From Vibrio marinisediminis (lineage in GTDB: Bacteria > Pseudomonadota > Gammaproteobacteria > Enterobacterales > Vibrionaceae): a stretch of 64,000 bases of DNA. Where the stretch lies: NCBI RefSeq assembly GCF_014050145.1, contig NZ_JACFYF010000004.1, positions 62,001 through 126,000 on the forward strand, in the 5' to 3' direction. A program made the translations under genes and the position numbers. Below the pieces are notes generated by a model. The model did no database searches. It had not been told where the DNA came from and was given only the letters and a program-made list of their open reading frames with translations. Positions 27,245 to 36,572 of this stretch are shown here, piece by piece; position 1 is the stretch's first letter, and each line of letters opens with the position of its first letter.

Positions 27245-27337
27245 GAGCTAGGGAAGGAGAAGAGAAGCACGGCCCAAAAGCCGTTCTTTCTTATCGAAGC
27301 ATTGTGGTTTGGCAAACCACAATGCTTCAATCTGCTA
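27219..27337 (-). ncRNA. Candidate 3'-UTR-derived small RNA of the BCCT gene
   Basis: Read on the minus strand, the 119 bases after the BCCT stop contain a 15-bp perfect hairpin (27296-27328), a small hairpin ACGGC/GCCGT (27269-27284), an 18-base pyrimidine-only stretch (27250-27267) complementary to a Shine-Dalgarno sequence, and a strong terminator. This order (structure, open CU-rich seed, terminator with T7) is that of Hfq-dependent 3'-UTR sRNAs. No promoter was identified; processing of the mRNA is equally possible. Confidence 0.45.
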
Positions 27338-29230
27338 TTAGCTTGGAACGAGACTATTGAAATCGATCCTTGCTTGTTGAGAAAGCTCAGAGGCTTGCTG
27401 TTTGTACTCTTTAGCTTTAGCAACGTTATCCATCGCTTGTTGCAATGCATCTTGAAGATCTTGTGGCAAATGGTGGTCGGAGTAATGCTCATCAAGGCTG
27501 TGTTCAAGCGCAAATGCGCGAATACGTTTACGGACCAGCATCAGTTCTGTCATTGAAAGTCGCTCAGCTTCAGCCGCTTCTTGTGCGGTATCGCGTGCTT
27601 TTTCAAAACGAGCAAGTGCCATACCTTCTGATGACCATGGGTCCACGTCAGGTAATTCTTCAATGTTAATGGTTGGCTCAACGTAGGCATCTTGATGGCG
27701 CAAGTCTAGTGAGGTTGCACGTACCGCCGAAATCATCAGCATCACAGCAATAACCAGCAAGGGTAAGCCGCCAACAATCGCAGCCGTTTGCAGAGTGCTT
27801 AGACCGCCCATGAACATCAATACCGTTGGTAGGAATGACAGCGTGAATGCCCAGAACATACGGTTCCAACGCATTGGCTCTTCAGTCACATTGTTTTGTA
27901 CCACTGATGCCAAGATATACGAGATTGAGTCGAATGTCGTGGCAGTAAAAATAATACAAAGAATGGTAAAGACAGCAATAACCACTGTGCCCATCGGCAA
28001 TGCTTCAAGCATTGAGAAAATCGCTTTGGTTGCTCCCTCGGCGTTTAAGATCCCAACCACATCTAACTCGCCAGAAAGCTGAAGAGAAAGACCGTAGTTA
28101 CCAAGGATCATAAAGAATAGGAAACAGCCTAAAGAGCCAAAGAAAATTGAGCCAGCTACCATTTGCTTGATGGTGCGACCACGTGAAATGCGCGCAACAA
28201 ATAAGCCCATGCTTGGTGCAAATACAAGCCACCACGCCCAGTAGAAAATAGTCCAATCTTGCGGGAAGTGTGTATTCTCGAATGAACCGTAACCACCGAA
28301 AGGTTCCGCCCAAGTCGCCATGACGAAGAAGTTCGACAGCATTCGACCAATAGAGTCTAAGCCGGTTTCCAGCATGAAAATCGTTGGTCCAGCTATTAGC
28401 ACGAATGCTAACAAACCCATCGCACCCCAAAAGTTGATGTTGCTGAGGATTTTAATGCCCTTTTCAAGACCAGCATAAGAGGAGTAGGCAAAGATGGCAG
28501 TACATACCAAGAGTACCAGTACTTGGCTCATGGTATTTTTAGGTAAACCAAATAGGTAGTGTAAGCCTTCGCCAATCAGCGGCGCCGCTAAACCTAAACT
28601 GGTTGCTGCACCGCCAAGTAGACCAAAAATAAATAGCACATCAACAACTTTACCAACAGCACCTTTACTGCGTGCTTCACCTAGAACTGGCATTAGTGCA
28701 CTGGACACTTTTAGTACAGGCTGCTTACGAACATAGAAGAAGTAGGCAATTGGTAGCGCTGGAATCAGGTAAATTGACCAAGCAATCGGACCCCAGTGGA
28801 ACAGACCGTAAGTGGCAGCCCAGCGAACAGCTTCTTCACTGCCCGGTTCTAACTGGAATGGTGGTGATTGGTAGTAATAGGCCCACTCAATGCAGCCCCA
28901 ATAAAGAATACTGGCACCGATACCACCGCAGAAAAGCATGGCAGCCCAAGACATTGTTGTGAACTCTGGTTTTTCATCAGCTTCACCCAGTTTGATTTGC
29001 CCCATGTCACTAAAGATGACGTAAATCATAAAGAACAGAGCACTGATACCAAGCGCAAGATAAAGGAAACCGAGTTTATCGGTCATAAATGTTTTTGCGA
29101 TAGCAATCCATTCAGCCCCTTCGACAGGAAAGAGTATTAAAGGGATCACAATTGAAAGGAGCAGCGCTATTGCGCCAAAAAAGGTAGGTTTATCTATTAA
29201 CGAGAAAGAGTTTTTCACGGTACATTTCAT
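27338..29230 (-). CDS. BCCT family betaine/carnitine/choline transporter
   Basis: A 630-residue inner-membrane symporter of the betaine-choline-carnitine family, probably taking up an osmoprotectant. Twelve hydrophobic segments are seen up to about residue 510. The family motif WTIFYWAWWLVFAPSMGLFVARISRGRTI is recognisable in two parts (WTIFYWAWW and FVARISRGRTI), and GCIEWAYYYQSPPF resembles CaiT/BetP regions lining the substrate path. The C-terminal cytoplasmic tail of about 110 residues is long, charged and probably helical, as in osmosensing BCCT members. The substrate is not certain. The start lacks a good ribosome-binding site. Confidence 0.9.
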   Translation of the reverse strand: MKCTVKNSFSLIDKPTFFGAIALLLSIVIPLILFPVEGAEWIAIAKTFMTDKLGFLYLALGISALFFMIYVIFSDMGQIKLGEADEKPEFTTMSWAAMLFCGGIGASILYWGCIEWAYYYQSPPFQLEPGSEEAVRWAATYGLFHWGPIAWSIYLIPALPIAYFFYVRKQPVLKVSSALMPVLGEARSKGAVGKVVDVLFIFGLLGGAATSLGLAAPLIGEGLHYLFGLPKNTMSQVLVLLVCTAIFAYSSYAGLEKGIKILSNINFWGAMGLLAFVLIAGPTIFMLETGLDSIGRMLSNFFVMATWAEPFGGYGSFENTHFPQDWTIFYWAWWLVFAPSMGLFVARISRGRTIKQMVAGSIFFGSLGCFLFFMILGNYGLSLQLSGELDVVGILNAEGATKAIFSMLEALPMGTVVIAVFTILCIIFTATTFDSISYILASVVQNNVTEEPMRWNRMFWAFTLSFLPTVLMFMGGLSTLQTAAIVGGLPLLVIAVMLMISAVRATSLDLRHQDAYVEPTINIEELPDVDPWSSEGMALARFEKARDTAQEAAEAERLSMTELMLVRKRIRAFALEHSLDEHYSDHHLPQDLQDALQQAMDNVAKAKEYKQQASELSQQARIDFNSLVPS

Positions 29231-29344
29231 CCATAAAGACCATTATAAGCCATTATGTGTGCTGTTATGCTTATGTGACAAACAGCAGATTTTACCGTAA
29301 AGATTAATTAAATTTTAAGTGAACAAGCTTACCTGACCGCGTGA

Positions 29345-29701
29345 TCAGGCAAGCATCAGTAGTAGACCGCCAACCGTTGCCGCTGCGGAAACAAATTGCC
29401 CGGCAGAATAAGAGTCATCCTCTTCTTCTTTTACTGTGTCGGGATGATCCATTCCAAGAGCACCATGAGCAAAAGACTCTACTTTATCACTTACCGTTTT
29501 CTCAGATTTTGCTGTTAGTGCGCTCTCTTTTTCAATTTCTTGAAGTGCAGCAAGCAATGCTTTGCCTTCTTCTGAAAGGGTTACTTTGTTTTGTTCAACC
29601 TTGAGTGGTGCAGCGTTTGTCGCCACCTCTGCCGGTTTAGATTGAGGTTTGACCTGCTGGGTTGGGGTCAGCTTTGCTGGCTCCATGCCTACTGGTGTCA
29701 T
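29345..29701 (-). CDS. Small protein of unknown function with C-terminal hydrophobic segment
   Basis: I do not recognise this 118-residue protein. The first third is rich in Pro, Gln, Lys and Thr and probably disordered; the middle has a helical charged block (KVTLSEEGKALLAALQEIEK); the last 20 residues (about FVSAAATVGGLLLMLA) are hydrophobic and could anchor it in a membrane. An in-frame ATG lies 18 bases upstream, but GGAG supports 29701. It is flanked by the BCCT and chaN genes on the same strand, with gaps over 100 bp each, so it is probably a separate unit. Confidence 0.65.
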   Translation of the reverse strand: MTPVGMEPAKLTPTQQVKPQSKPAEVATNAAPLKVEQNKVTLSEEGKALLAALQEIEKESALTAKSEKTVSDKVESFAHGALGMDHPDTVKEEEDDSYSAGQFVSAAATVGGLLLMLA

Positions 29702-29878
29702 AAAAGTCTCCTCTAACATTCCTCAGTCATTGTATCGACCAAAGCGTGAAAAACTTGTGGGAAATATTCGTGCTAATGATGAGTATTTTAAGAGCAAAAA
29801 GTGAGCCAACTTTAGTAGCTAGGCAAAAATAAGCCATTTTGTTGGTTCATATCGTCCATGTTGGTGTAGTGACAGAGA

Positions 29879-30820
29879 TTAGTGGCATTCAAGTTCGTCC
29901 ACCTGATTAATGAGAGAGTGATAGGCTTTGATTCGATTCTCTTGTTTAACATAGCGCACTGGTGGCGGCAGAACATGCAATTGAAAATCACTGCTCGTCT
30001 CTGAAGTTATTGCGTCAGTTGGTGTAATGACGACGACATGTAAATTTGGTGCTCGGCGTAGAATGGACGCTTTAATCCCTAGCCCGTCTTCCACATGGAA
30101 TTTGCCCGCAATGTGCATTACCTTGTGCTCCGGATGGGTTGCTAAATAGTTGACGATACTTTCCGCCATGGTTTCATCCCATGTCACTTGGGCGGCATAT
30201 TGTTTTGCCGTTTGAGCTGGTTCACCATGATGCATTGATGCCATAAATTTGCTTTTGTATGCGGAGTCTTGGGTGTTGATTAGCTCTGCGACCCACGATC
30301 GCTGCTGCGAGGGGAGAGTATTTAAATACGACTCTCCTTTACGTCCAATACAGCGCACAATATTGCGTGGTGCATTGGCGGCAATGACATCCACTTGGTT
30401 ACTTTTTGCAAATTCAATGAGGGCTCGATAATCACTTTGGTAATTTTGCCACGCGTTACCCTCGGTGATCAGGGGCTGTTCACCAATGTCACCTGCCAGA
30501 TATTGATCAAGAGTTGACTGTTTGTCGCGAGAAAATTGCTCCATGGATAAAGCCAGCGGCGAGTTATTGCGGTAGAGCTGATTCAATAAATCACTTTGGA
30601 AGCGATGAATTGCTGGGTGGGTGTGCCACTCACCAACGAGGATGACATCGGCAGTTGTAACCAAGGTTGTAAATCGTTCTAAAGAGGTCGCTTGTGCCTC
30701 TGGAGAATAGAGTTGGTAGTCGTAATAGCTAATGAGACGATCGTTTGTGGTCTTAGGCGTCAAAGAAGCACAGCCTAGCAAAGACAGTAAAGTCAGGATC
30801 AATAGCCAGTACCTAAACAT
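29879..30820 (-). CDS. ChaN family haem-binding lipoprotein
   Basis: A 313-residue lipoprotein of the ChaN (DUF399) family, whose Campylobacter member binds haem at the outer membrane. The lipobox is LLGC (Cys17). Conserved blocks are VILVGEWHTHPAIHRFQ, with the Glu-His motif, SMEQFSRD, and MHIAGKFHVEDGLG. The ATG lies just three bases into the sequence after the T-tract of the rlmA terminator; the only good Shine-Dalgarno, AGGG, is inside the descending arm of that hairpin. Expression may therefore depend on read-through and on opening of the hairpin. Confidence 0.88.
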   Translation of the reverse strand: MFRYWLLILTLLSLLGCASLTPKTTNDRLISYYDYQLYSPEAQATSLERFTTLVTTADVILVGEWHTHPAIHRFQSDLLNQLYRNNSPLALSMEQFSRDKQSTLDQYLAGDIGEQPLITEGNAWQNYQSDYRALIEFAKSNQVDVIAANAPRNIVRCIGRKGESYLNTLPSQQRSWVAELINTQDSAYKSKFMASMHHGEPAQTAKQYAAQVTWDETMAESIVNYLATHPEHKVMHIAGKFHVEDGLGIKASILRRAPNLHVVVITPTDAITSETSSDFQLHVLPPPVRYVKQENRIKAYHSLINQVDELECH

Positions 30821-30860
30821 AAAAAAGCCCTATTGTTTTTTCAAAGCTTAAATAGGGCTT
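30821..30860 (-). terminator. Terminator after rlmA, overlapping the chaN ribosome-binding site
   Basis: AAGCCCTATT (30825-30834) and AATAGGGCTT (30851-30860) form a perfect 10-bp stem with a 16-base loop, followed on the minus strand by T6. The AGGG of the distal arm is also the likely Shine-Dalgarno for chaN, whose ATG follows at once. Confidence 0.9.
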
Positions 30861-30889
30861 AGGTAACTTGCAATTTTTCAGTGAAGATT

Positions 30890-31708
30890 TTATGCCTTGC
30901 GATAGATTCGGATCATAAAGTCGGCTTCACAGTCAAAGCTGTCGGCTGTTTTCAATAGTTCACGAAGTTCATCACTCGCCTTCCATGCAAATGGCGTCAT
31001 TTGCAGAAGGTCAAAGCCGTCACCTTGCGCAAGGTTCATGACATAGTTGAGCCTCTGTTCGTGCTCTAGGGTGAAGCCTTCTAAATCTTCAGCCTCTTCA
31101 CTGTGTAAGCGCACATCTTGATAGATATGTTCGCGCAATTGGTATAAATGTCGAGCTGCGGGTGTCACGGTAACCACGATTCCGCTTGGCTTTAGACAGC
31201 GAGCCAGCTCTTCGGCTTTGCAAGGAGCATAGATGCGTAAAATGGCGTCTAAACTCTCTTCTGAAAAAGGTAAGCGGTGGCTTGAAGCTACGCTAAACTG
31301 ACAATTCAAATAGCGCTTTGCTGCGTAGCGAATCGCGATTTTAGAGATGTCTAAACCGAATACTTGTGCATCCGATGATTGCAGAGACAGTTGGGTCGCC
31401 ACTTCATCAGTGTAATAACCTTCACCGCAACCAATATCAAGTAGCTGATGCGTTGTATCTTGCAGGTGTTCTGCACACAACTTAGCGACTGCTTGCTTCA
31501 TCGGTTGGTAGTAATCTTTTTCCAAGAAGCGGCGGCGGGCTTGCATCATCTCTTTATTGTCGCCTGGATCTTTTGAGCGCTTGTGCTGTACCGGCATCAA
31601 GTTGACGTAGCCTTCTTTGGCAAGATCGAAGCTGTGGTTGTTGCTACAGCGGTACGTACGCTCAGCAAAAGAAAGTGGCAAATGGCAAAGAGGGCATTGA
31701 TAAGACAT
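30890..31708 (-). CDS. rlmA: 23S rRNA (guanine745-N1)-methyltransferase RlmA
   Basis: RlmA methylates G745 of 23S rRNA. The 272 residues begin with a zinc-binding domain (CPLCHLPLSF, then RCSNNHSFD), followed by the signature EGYVNLMPVQHKRSKDPGDN and a Rossmann SAM-binding fold (LLDIGCGEGYYTDEV). The frame extends upstream to 31759, but the family and E. coli homologue begin at MSYQCPLCH, giving the start used. It is followed by a strong terminator leading into chaN. Confidence 0.95.
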   Translation of the reverse strand: MSYQCPLCHLPLSFAERTYRCSNNHSFDLAKEGYVNLMPVQHKRSKDPGDNKEMMQARRRFLEKDYYQPMKQAVAKLCAEHLQDTTHQLLDIGCGEGYYTDEVATQLSLQSSDAQVFGLDISKIAIRYAAKRYLNCQFSVASSHRLPFSEESLDAILRIYAPCKAEELARCLKPSGIVVTVTPAARHLYQLREHIYQDVRLHSEEAEDLEGFTLEHEQRLNYVMNLAQGDGFDLLQMTPFAWKASDELRELLKTADSFDCEADFMIRIYRKA

Positions 31709-31781
31709 AACAAGCTCAACAGATGAATTTAGGCGGCAGAGTCTAACAAGAAAGCGCATTCTGCAAAAGGGGAGAACAAAG

Positions 31782-31834
31782 AGCCAGCCTATTTATCAGC
31801 AAGTATCCAAACGTTACTCGCTGATAAGCTGGCT
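31782..31834 (-). terminator. Long interrupted hairpin after hexose-6-phosphate mutarotase gene
   Basis: AGCCAGC and TTATCAGC on one side pair with GCTGATAA and GCTGGCT on the other, a 15-bp stem with a four-base bulge and a 19-base loop, directly beyond the mutarotase stop. T-tract is weak; terminator or mRNA-stabilising structure. Confidence 0.6.
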
Positions 31835-31842
31835 TATTGACA

Positions 31843-32727
31843 TCATTTGGCTGAAATGACGGTGACTAAGTCGTAACTTTCACCCGGTTGTAAGGTGATA
31901 CCTTGCTTGATGGTCGGTGCATGCACGGTTGATTCCACACAAATCATGGTTTTATAGCCATCATCTTGCATGTCTGCCATGCCTTGCGCGCCTTCCGCCC
32001 ACGGGTTCCACAATACCGCGGAGTTGTGACCATGGTTTTCAATGCAAAGCGTACGTTCAAGCACCTTGTCTGCCACTTCAATCACAGCTTCAGGTTGAGT
32101 GTAAACTCGGTCAATGGTGTCAGTCAGTACCAGCGTGTTACCACCTTGGCAGACTTTATCGGCTTGAAGGCTGTCAATGTATTCAGCGCCCATACCTGTA
32201 GTTTGAGCTTGCAGGATATCCCCGACATTAAGGTAAGAGTGTAGCGCCCCAGAGAAGGTCCACTCTTCATCATCAATGTTGATAACTTTCAGAGTGACTT
32301 TCAGTTCAGAGCCTACTTCCACTAATAGTCGAGCATCAAACATGTGCGGCCAAATCTGGTGAGTTTCTTCGCTAGGGAATAGCGCTAACTCAACAATGAC
32401 ACCTTGGTCGTTTTCACGGTGTTCAACCAGTTCCCACTCAGATGTGCGGGCAAAACCATGTGCAGGAGCGGCAATACGTCCAAACCAAGGCCAACAAACT
32501 GGAATACCACCACGCAGCGCAGCTTTGCCATCAAAGATGGCTTTTTCGCTCATCCAAATCAGATCTTGTTGGTCTACTGGCTGGTAAGAAACGACATGCC
32601 CGCCGTGAAGAGAAATGCCTGCGACGGCTTTGTCATGGATGATACGAACAATTTTAACTTGGTCTTTTTGAACGATAGTGACGTTGTCAGATAAAACGGT
32701 TACCGCAGGGAGAGAGACTAAATCCAT
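31843..32727 (-). CDS. yeaD: D-hexose-6-phosphate mutarotase (YeaD-like)
   Basis: This 294-residue cytoplasmic enzyme of the galactose-mutarotase fold interconverts anomers of hexose 6-phosphates. Visible family blocks are GGHVVSYQPV, RGGIPVCWPWFG (phosphate binding), the catalytic histidine in GALHSYLNVGD, and WNPWAEGAQGMADM near the end. The ATG at 32727 has AAGGA eight bases upstream. Downstream of gapA on the same strand, the same arrangement as gapA-yeaD in E. coli, fitting a role next to glycolysis. Confidence 0.92.
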   Translation of the reverse strand: MDLVSLPAVTVLSDNVTIVQKDQVKIVRIIHDKAVAGISLHGGHVVSYQPVDQQDLIWMSEKAIFDGKAALRGGIPVCWPWFGRIAAPAHGFARTSEWELVEHRENDQGVIVELALFPSEETHQIWPHMFDARLLVEVGSELKVTLKVINIDDEEWTFSGALHSYLNVGDILQAQTTGMGAEYIDSLQADKVCQGGNTLVLTDTIDRVYTQPEAVIEVADKVLERTLCIENHGHNSAVLWNPWAEGAQGMADMQDDGYKTMICVESTVHAPTIKQGITLQPGESYDLVTVISAK

Positions 32728-32832
32728 CAATCAAGTCCTTATGTAATAAATGCACTAGAACCATTGAGCTATGTTCACTTAATGGTGAAAGTTTAATCAA
32801 TGTTGAAAAATCGAGGGAATTGCAGATACAAA

Positions 32833-32856
32833 AAAGGCGACTCAAGAGCCGCCTTT
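32833..32856 (-). terminator. Terminator after gapA
   Basis: AAAGGCG (32833-32839) and CGCCTTT (32850-32856) form the stem; on the minus strand it runs into TTTTTTG. It separates gapA from the mutarotase gene. Confidence 0.88.
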
Positions 32857-32904
32857 TATCACGATTTTTCTCAACGAAAAGTTCGCTAAACGCTATCTAA
32901 GCAA

Positions 32905-34047
<1,143 letters not shown>

Positions 34048-34236
34048 CTAGCTTTTGCACGGATATTGAAATCTTATTCCCAATTATTGTCGTAAAATAG
34101 GGGTGAGGGCAAAACGAAGCCGGCTCACTTTTGCCACTCTATCATGGTGAGAAAGTATGTGCTACAAAGTCTGTATGACGCAAGTTTTTAACGAAATTTT
34201 GGGAAATTATAACGAATAAAAGGAAGGAGAATTTCG

Positions 34237-34656
34237 ATGAATTATGAATCAAAAAAAATAGAAAAGCCTGATGAATACTGGCGTGAGCGCTTATCTGATG
34301 AAGAATTTAGAGTATGTAGACAGCAAGGCACGGAGGCACCATTTAGTGGTAAGTTGTTGCACAATAGAGCACTAGGTATTTATCGTTGTACTTGCTGTGA
34401 AGCTCCCTTATTTCAATCAGAAAACAAATACGATTCGGGTTGTGGTTGGCCAAGCTTTGATGCCCCAATAGATAGCGAGGCAATACGCTATTTAGAAGAT
34501 CTGAGTCACGGAATGGCTCGTACGGAGATCCGTTGTGCGGCTTGTGATAGCCATTTAGGTCACGTTTTCCCTGATGGACCCAAAACGACAGGTGACAGAT
34601 TCTGTGTCAATTCTGTGTCGTTAATTTTCAACAATCCACAAAAAAGCGGTGATTAA
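34237..34656 (+). CDS. msrB: Peptide-methionine (R)-S-oxide reductase MsrB
   Basis: MsrB repairs oxidised methionine residues (R epimer). The 139 residues contain two zinc-binding CxxC pairs (CTCCEAPLF and [10 protein letters not shown]), the substrate-binding SGCGWPSF, and the catalytic cysteine in [20 protein letters not shown] precedes the ATG. It is divergent from gapA, as in E. coli (yeaA-gapA). Its last codons and stop are part of a hairpin. Confidence 0.96.
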   Translation: MNYESKKIEKPDEYWRERLSDEEFRVCRQQGTEAPFSGKLLHNRALGIYRCTCCEAPLFQSENKYDSGCGWPSFDAPIDSEAIRYLEDLSHGMARTEIRCAACDSHLGHVFPDGPKTTGDRFCVNSVSLIFNNPQKSGD

Positions 34657-34670
34657 ATCACCGCAATTTG
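34646..34670 (+). terminator. Terminator-like hairpin overlapping the msrB stop codon
   Basis: GCGGTGAT (34646-34653) and ATCACCGC (34657-34664) form a perfect 8-bp stem whose loop is the msrB stop codon TAA. AATTTGTTTT follows. The coding end and the terminator are fused. Confidence 0.8.
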
Positions 34671-34739
34671 TTTTATCCTTTCAATTGCACTGTTTTACCG
34701 AACAAAGCTAACTACTTAATTTTATATGGTTGTTTTGAC

Positions 34740-35558
34740 TTACCATGTTTTGTTAATCATATTCGCTCGGTATTTTCCGTCTTCAATTGCTTCATGAACT
34801 TGTTCGGCCATATTGTCGAGCTGTTGGTATTTCTCGTCTGTGAAACCATAAAGTAATGAATTGTTTTTCTTTGATGCTGTTTTTACATCAAATTGTTCCG
34901 CGACCTGTGTCCAGATGTAAGCTAGCTCTTTACGGTTTTGTTGTAAATTGAGGCTTGCGAGAGATTTGATTACATCGATATTGGTGTTCTTACCATTACT
35001 GAGCTCCAATGAGCGGTGTAGTAGTTGCAGCGTTTTAATGGCATCTCGGCTGGTATAGAAGGTTGCTAATGCGTATTGCATTTCAGCTGTTTCCAGTACG
35101 GGTGTCCCTTCCAGTTGCAAGAATGAACGTCGAGCTGCCTCATCACCTTCTTGGCTCCATAGGAAGTAGAGTGCTTGAGGTGAGGTTGATTGTTTTAGTT
35201 CGGCAACAATACGATCCTGTTCTTCACTTACATGCATCACAGTGGTGAAGCGCTTAGATTTGCGTTCAGATTGAGTTAACGGCTGAATCTGTGCAGCGAG
35301 AGTTAAGCATTTCTCATATTCGGCAAGGATATGGTACTCCTTGATTTTGTTTTCATCAGAAGGTGTCTTTATGAGATCAAATCGATGCCAAATGAGGTCG
35401 GTTCGGGGTAGGCGACATTGTCCATCGTCGACATTGAGCATTTCACAGCGTAATGCTGGGTTCGCTTCACATAACTGTTCAGTATTTTTTCTGCTTTCAA
35501 AACACCCCATCAGGGCAAAACTAAGACCAATTGTGGCCACCAACTTGAGTTTATTCAT
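34740..35558 (-). CDS. DUF2989 domain lipoprotein
   Basis: A 272-residue predicted lipoprotein with signal ending at ALMGC (Cys19). It resembles the DUF2989 proteins found in this position (near msrB and yeaC) in Vibrio genomes. After the signal come two short cysteine-bearing segments (LCEANPALRCEML, QCRLPRTDLIWHRF), then an alpha-helical region with TPR/Sel1-like character (LETAEMQYALATFYTSRDAIKTLQLLHRSLELS). No catalytic motif is evident and function is unknown. The assignment to DUF2989 is from memory of the family. Confidence 0.75.
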   Translation of the reverse strand: MNKLKLVATIGLSFALMGCFESRKNTEQLCEANPALRCEMLNVDDGQCRLPRTDLIWHRFDLIKTPSDENKIKEYHILAEYEKCLTLAAQIQPLTQSERKSKRFTTVMHVSEEQDRIVAELKQSTSPQALYFLWSQEGDEAARRSFLQLEGTPVLETAEMQYALATFYTSRDAIKTLQLLHRSLELSNGKNTNIDVIKSLASLNLQQNRKELAYIWTQVAEQFDVKTASKKNNSLLYGFTDEKYQQLDNMAEQVHEAIEDGKYRANMINKTW

Positions 35559-35662
35559 AATTCTCGATGCTTGTGATCAATTACACTTATTCGGAGACCA
35601 TTCCTTGACTCAGAACGCAAGCCAGTTATTTTCTCTGTTAAAAATGATTATAAGGATAAGTC

Positions 35663-35950
35663 ATGGATGTCGAGCAACTTGTTAATGCTATTACCCCAGA
35701 AGCCTACGAACGCCTACTGTATGCAGTAGAGACGGGTAAGTGGCCTGAGGGCACTACTTTAAGCCAAGAACAACGTGATTCTTGTATGCAAGCCGTTATG
35801 CTTTATCAGTCAAAACACAATGCGGAAGCTCAGCATATGACAGTCGCTCAAGGTGGTGAAGTGAGCTTTAAATCCAAAGCGGAGTTAAAGAAACAATTTC
35901 AATCCGCGCAGTCTGATATTTTGCGCGTCAATCCCAACCATAACGAGTAA
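35663..35950 (+). CDS. yeaC: YeaC family protein (DUF1315)
   Basis: A 95-residue protein clearly related to E. coli YeaC: ITPEAYERLLYAVETGKWPEG, then LSQEQRDSCMQAVMLYQSKHN and EAQHMTVAQGGEV, ending in a KSKAELKKQF helix. Function is unknown. AAGGATAAG lies before the ATG. Its neighbourhood (msrB, gapA, yeaD) is the same as in E. coli, so the whole set is an old conserved block. Confidence 0.92.
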   Translation: MDVEQLVNAITPEAYERLLYAVETGKWPEGTTLSQEQRDSCMQAVMLYQSKHNAEAQHMTVAQGGEVSFKSKAELKKQFQSAQSDILRVNPNHNE

Positions 35951-35969
35951 CTTCTCTACCCAGATAATA

Positions 35970-36003
35970 AAAAGGTAGATGCCTTAACATCTACCTTTTT
36001 TGT
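35970..36003. terminator. Bidirectional terminator yeaC / ychJ
   Basis: AAAGGTAGATG (35971-35981) and CATCTACCTTT (35988-35998) pair perfectly around a 6-base loop. Runs of A on the left and T on the right allow termination of both convergent genes. Confidence 0.92.
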
Positions 36004-36007
36004 TTAA

Positions 36008-36505
36008 TTATCCGCAACACTTCTTAAATTTTTTACCGCTGCCACAAATACATGGGTCGTTGCGTCCAATTTTGAGACTCTTAACCGGTTGTGACAGTCT
36101 CTCATCTTGTTGTTCTTCTAATGGGTATTCACCATCAATATAGAACCACAGACCATTTTCACGAACAAAGCGAGAGCGTTCTTCTAAACAATATTGTGTG
36201 TCGTCTTGGTTAAAGAACGCTTTGAAAGTGACATAGCCTTCATCGTCATTGCTACCTAACTGACTTTCAAGCACTTCAAGTTCTACCCAATCACTGTCAA
36301 CCGACTCTGCAATAGCATCTCGCTGCTCTGGTGCGTGGCAGCTTGAGTGGTAAGTATCAACCACAAAATCAACCAAACCTAATACGTGTGCACTGTAGCG
36401 TGCGCGCATCAGTTGCTCTGGAGTGTGTGCTGCTGAATGGTCATGGTGAATAGGTTGGCAGCATGCTTCATATTGATTGGCGTTTCCGCACGGACAATGG
36501 CTCAT
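36008..36505 (-). CDS. ychJ: YchJ family SEC-C metal-binding protein
   Basis: A 165-residue protein of the YchJ/UPF0225 group. It begins with [15 protein letters not shown], a zinc-knuckle-like motif, has a central NTF2-like region ([19 protein letters not shown]), and ends with the SEC-C motif [19 protein letters not shown], as in SecA C-termini. Function is unknown; metal binding is likely. The frame is open to 36583 and overlaps the EAL-HDOD gene, but relatives start at this methionine. No good ribosome-binding site is visible for either choice. Confidence 0.88.
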   Translation of the reverse strand: MSHCPCGNANQYEACCQPIHHDHSAAHTPEQLMRARYSAHVLGLVDFVVDTYHSSCHAPEQRDAIAESVDSDWVELEVLESQLGSNDDEGYVTFKAFFNQDDTQYCLEERSRFVRENGLWFYIDGEYPLEEQQDERLSQPVKSLKIGRNDPCICGSGKKFKKCCG

Positions 36506-36572
36506 AAAAATTGGATTCGTTGGGCTTATAAAGGAATGCATAAGTGTATGTAGCCCAACGTCATCCGTAAAG

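Noticed and set aside
27236-27556. 106-codon plus-strand frame over the BCCT 3' end
   Set aside because: It begins inside the BCCT terminator hairpin and runs antisense to the coding tail of BCCT. The purine-rich AGGGAAGGAG within it is better explained as the complement of the pyrimidine stretch in the minus-strand 3' UTR.
34668-34856. Plus-strand frame after msrB
   Set aside because: It starts just after the msrB terminator hairpin and runs antisense into the DUF2989 gene; no ribosome-binding site.
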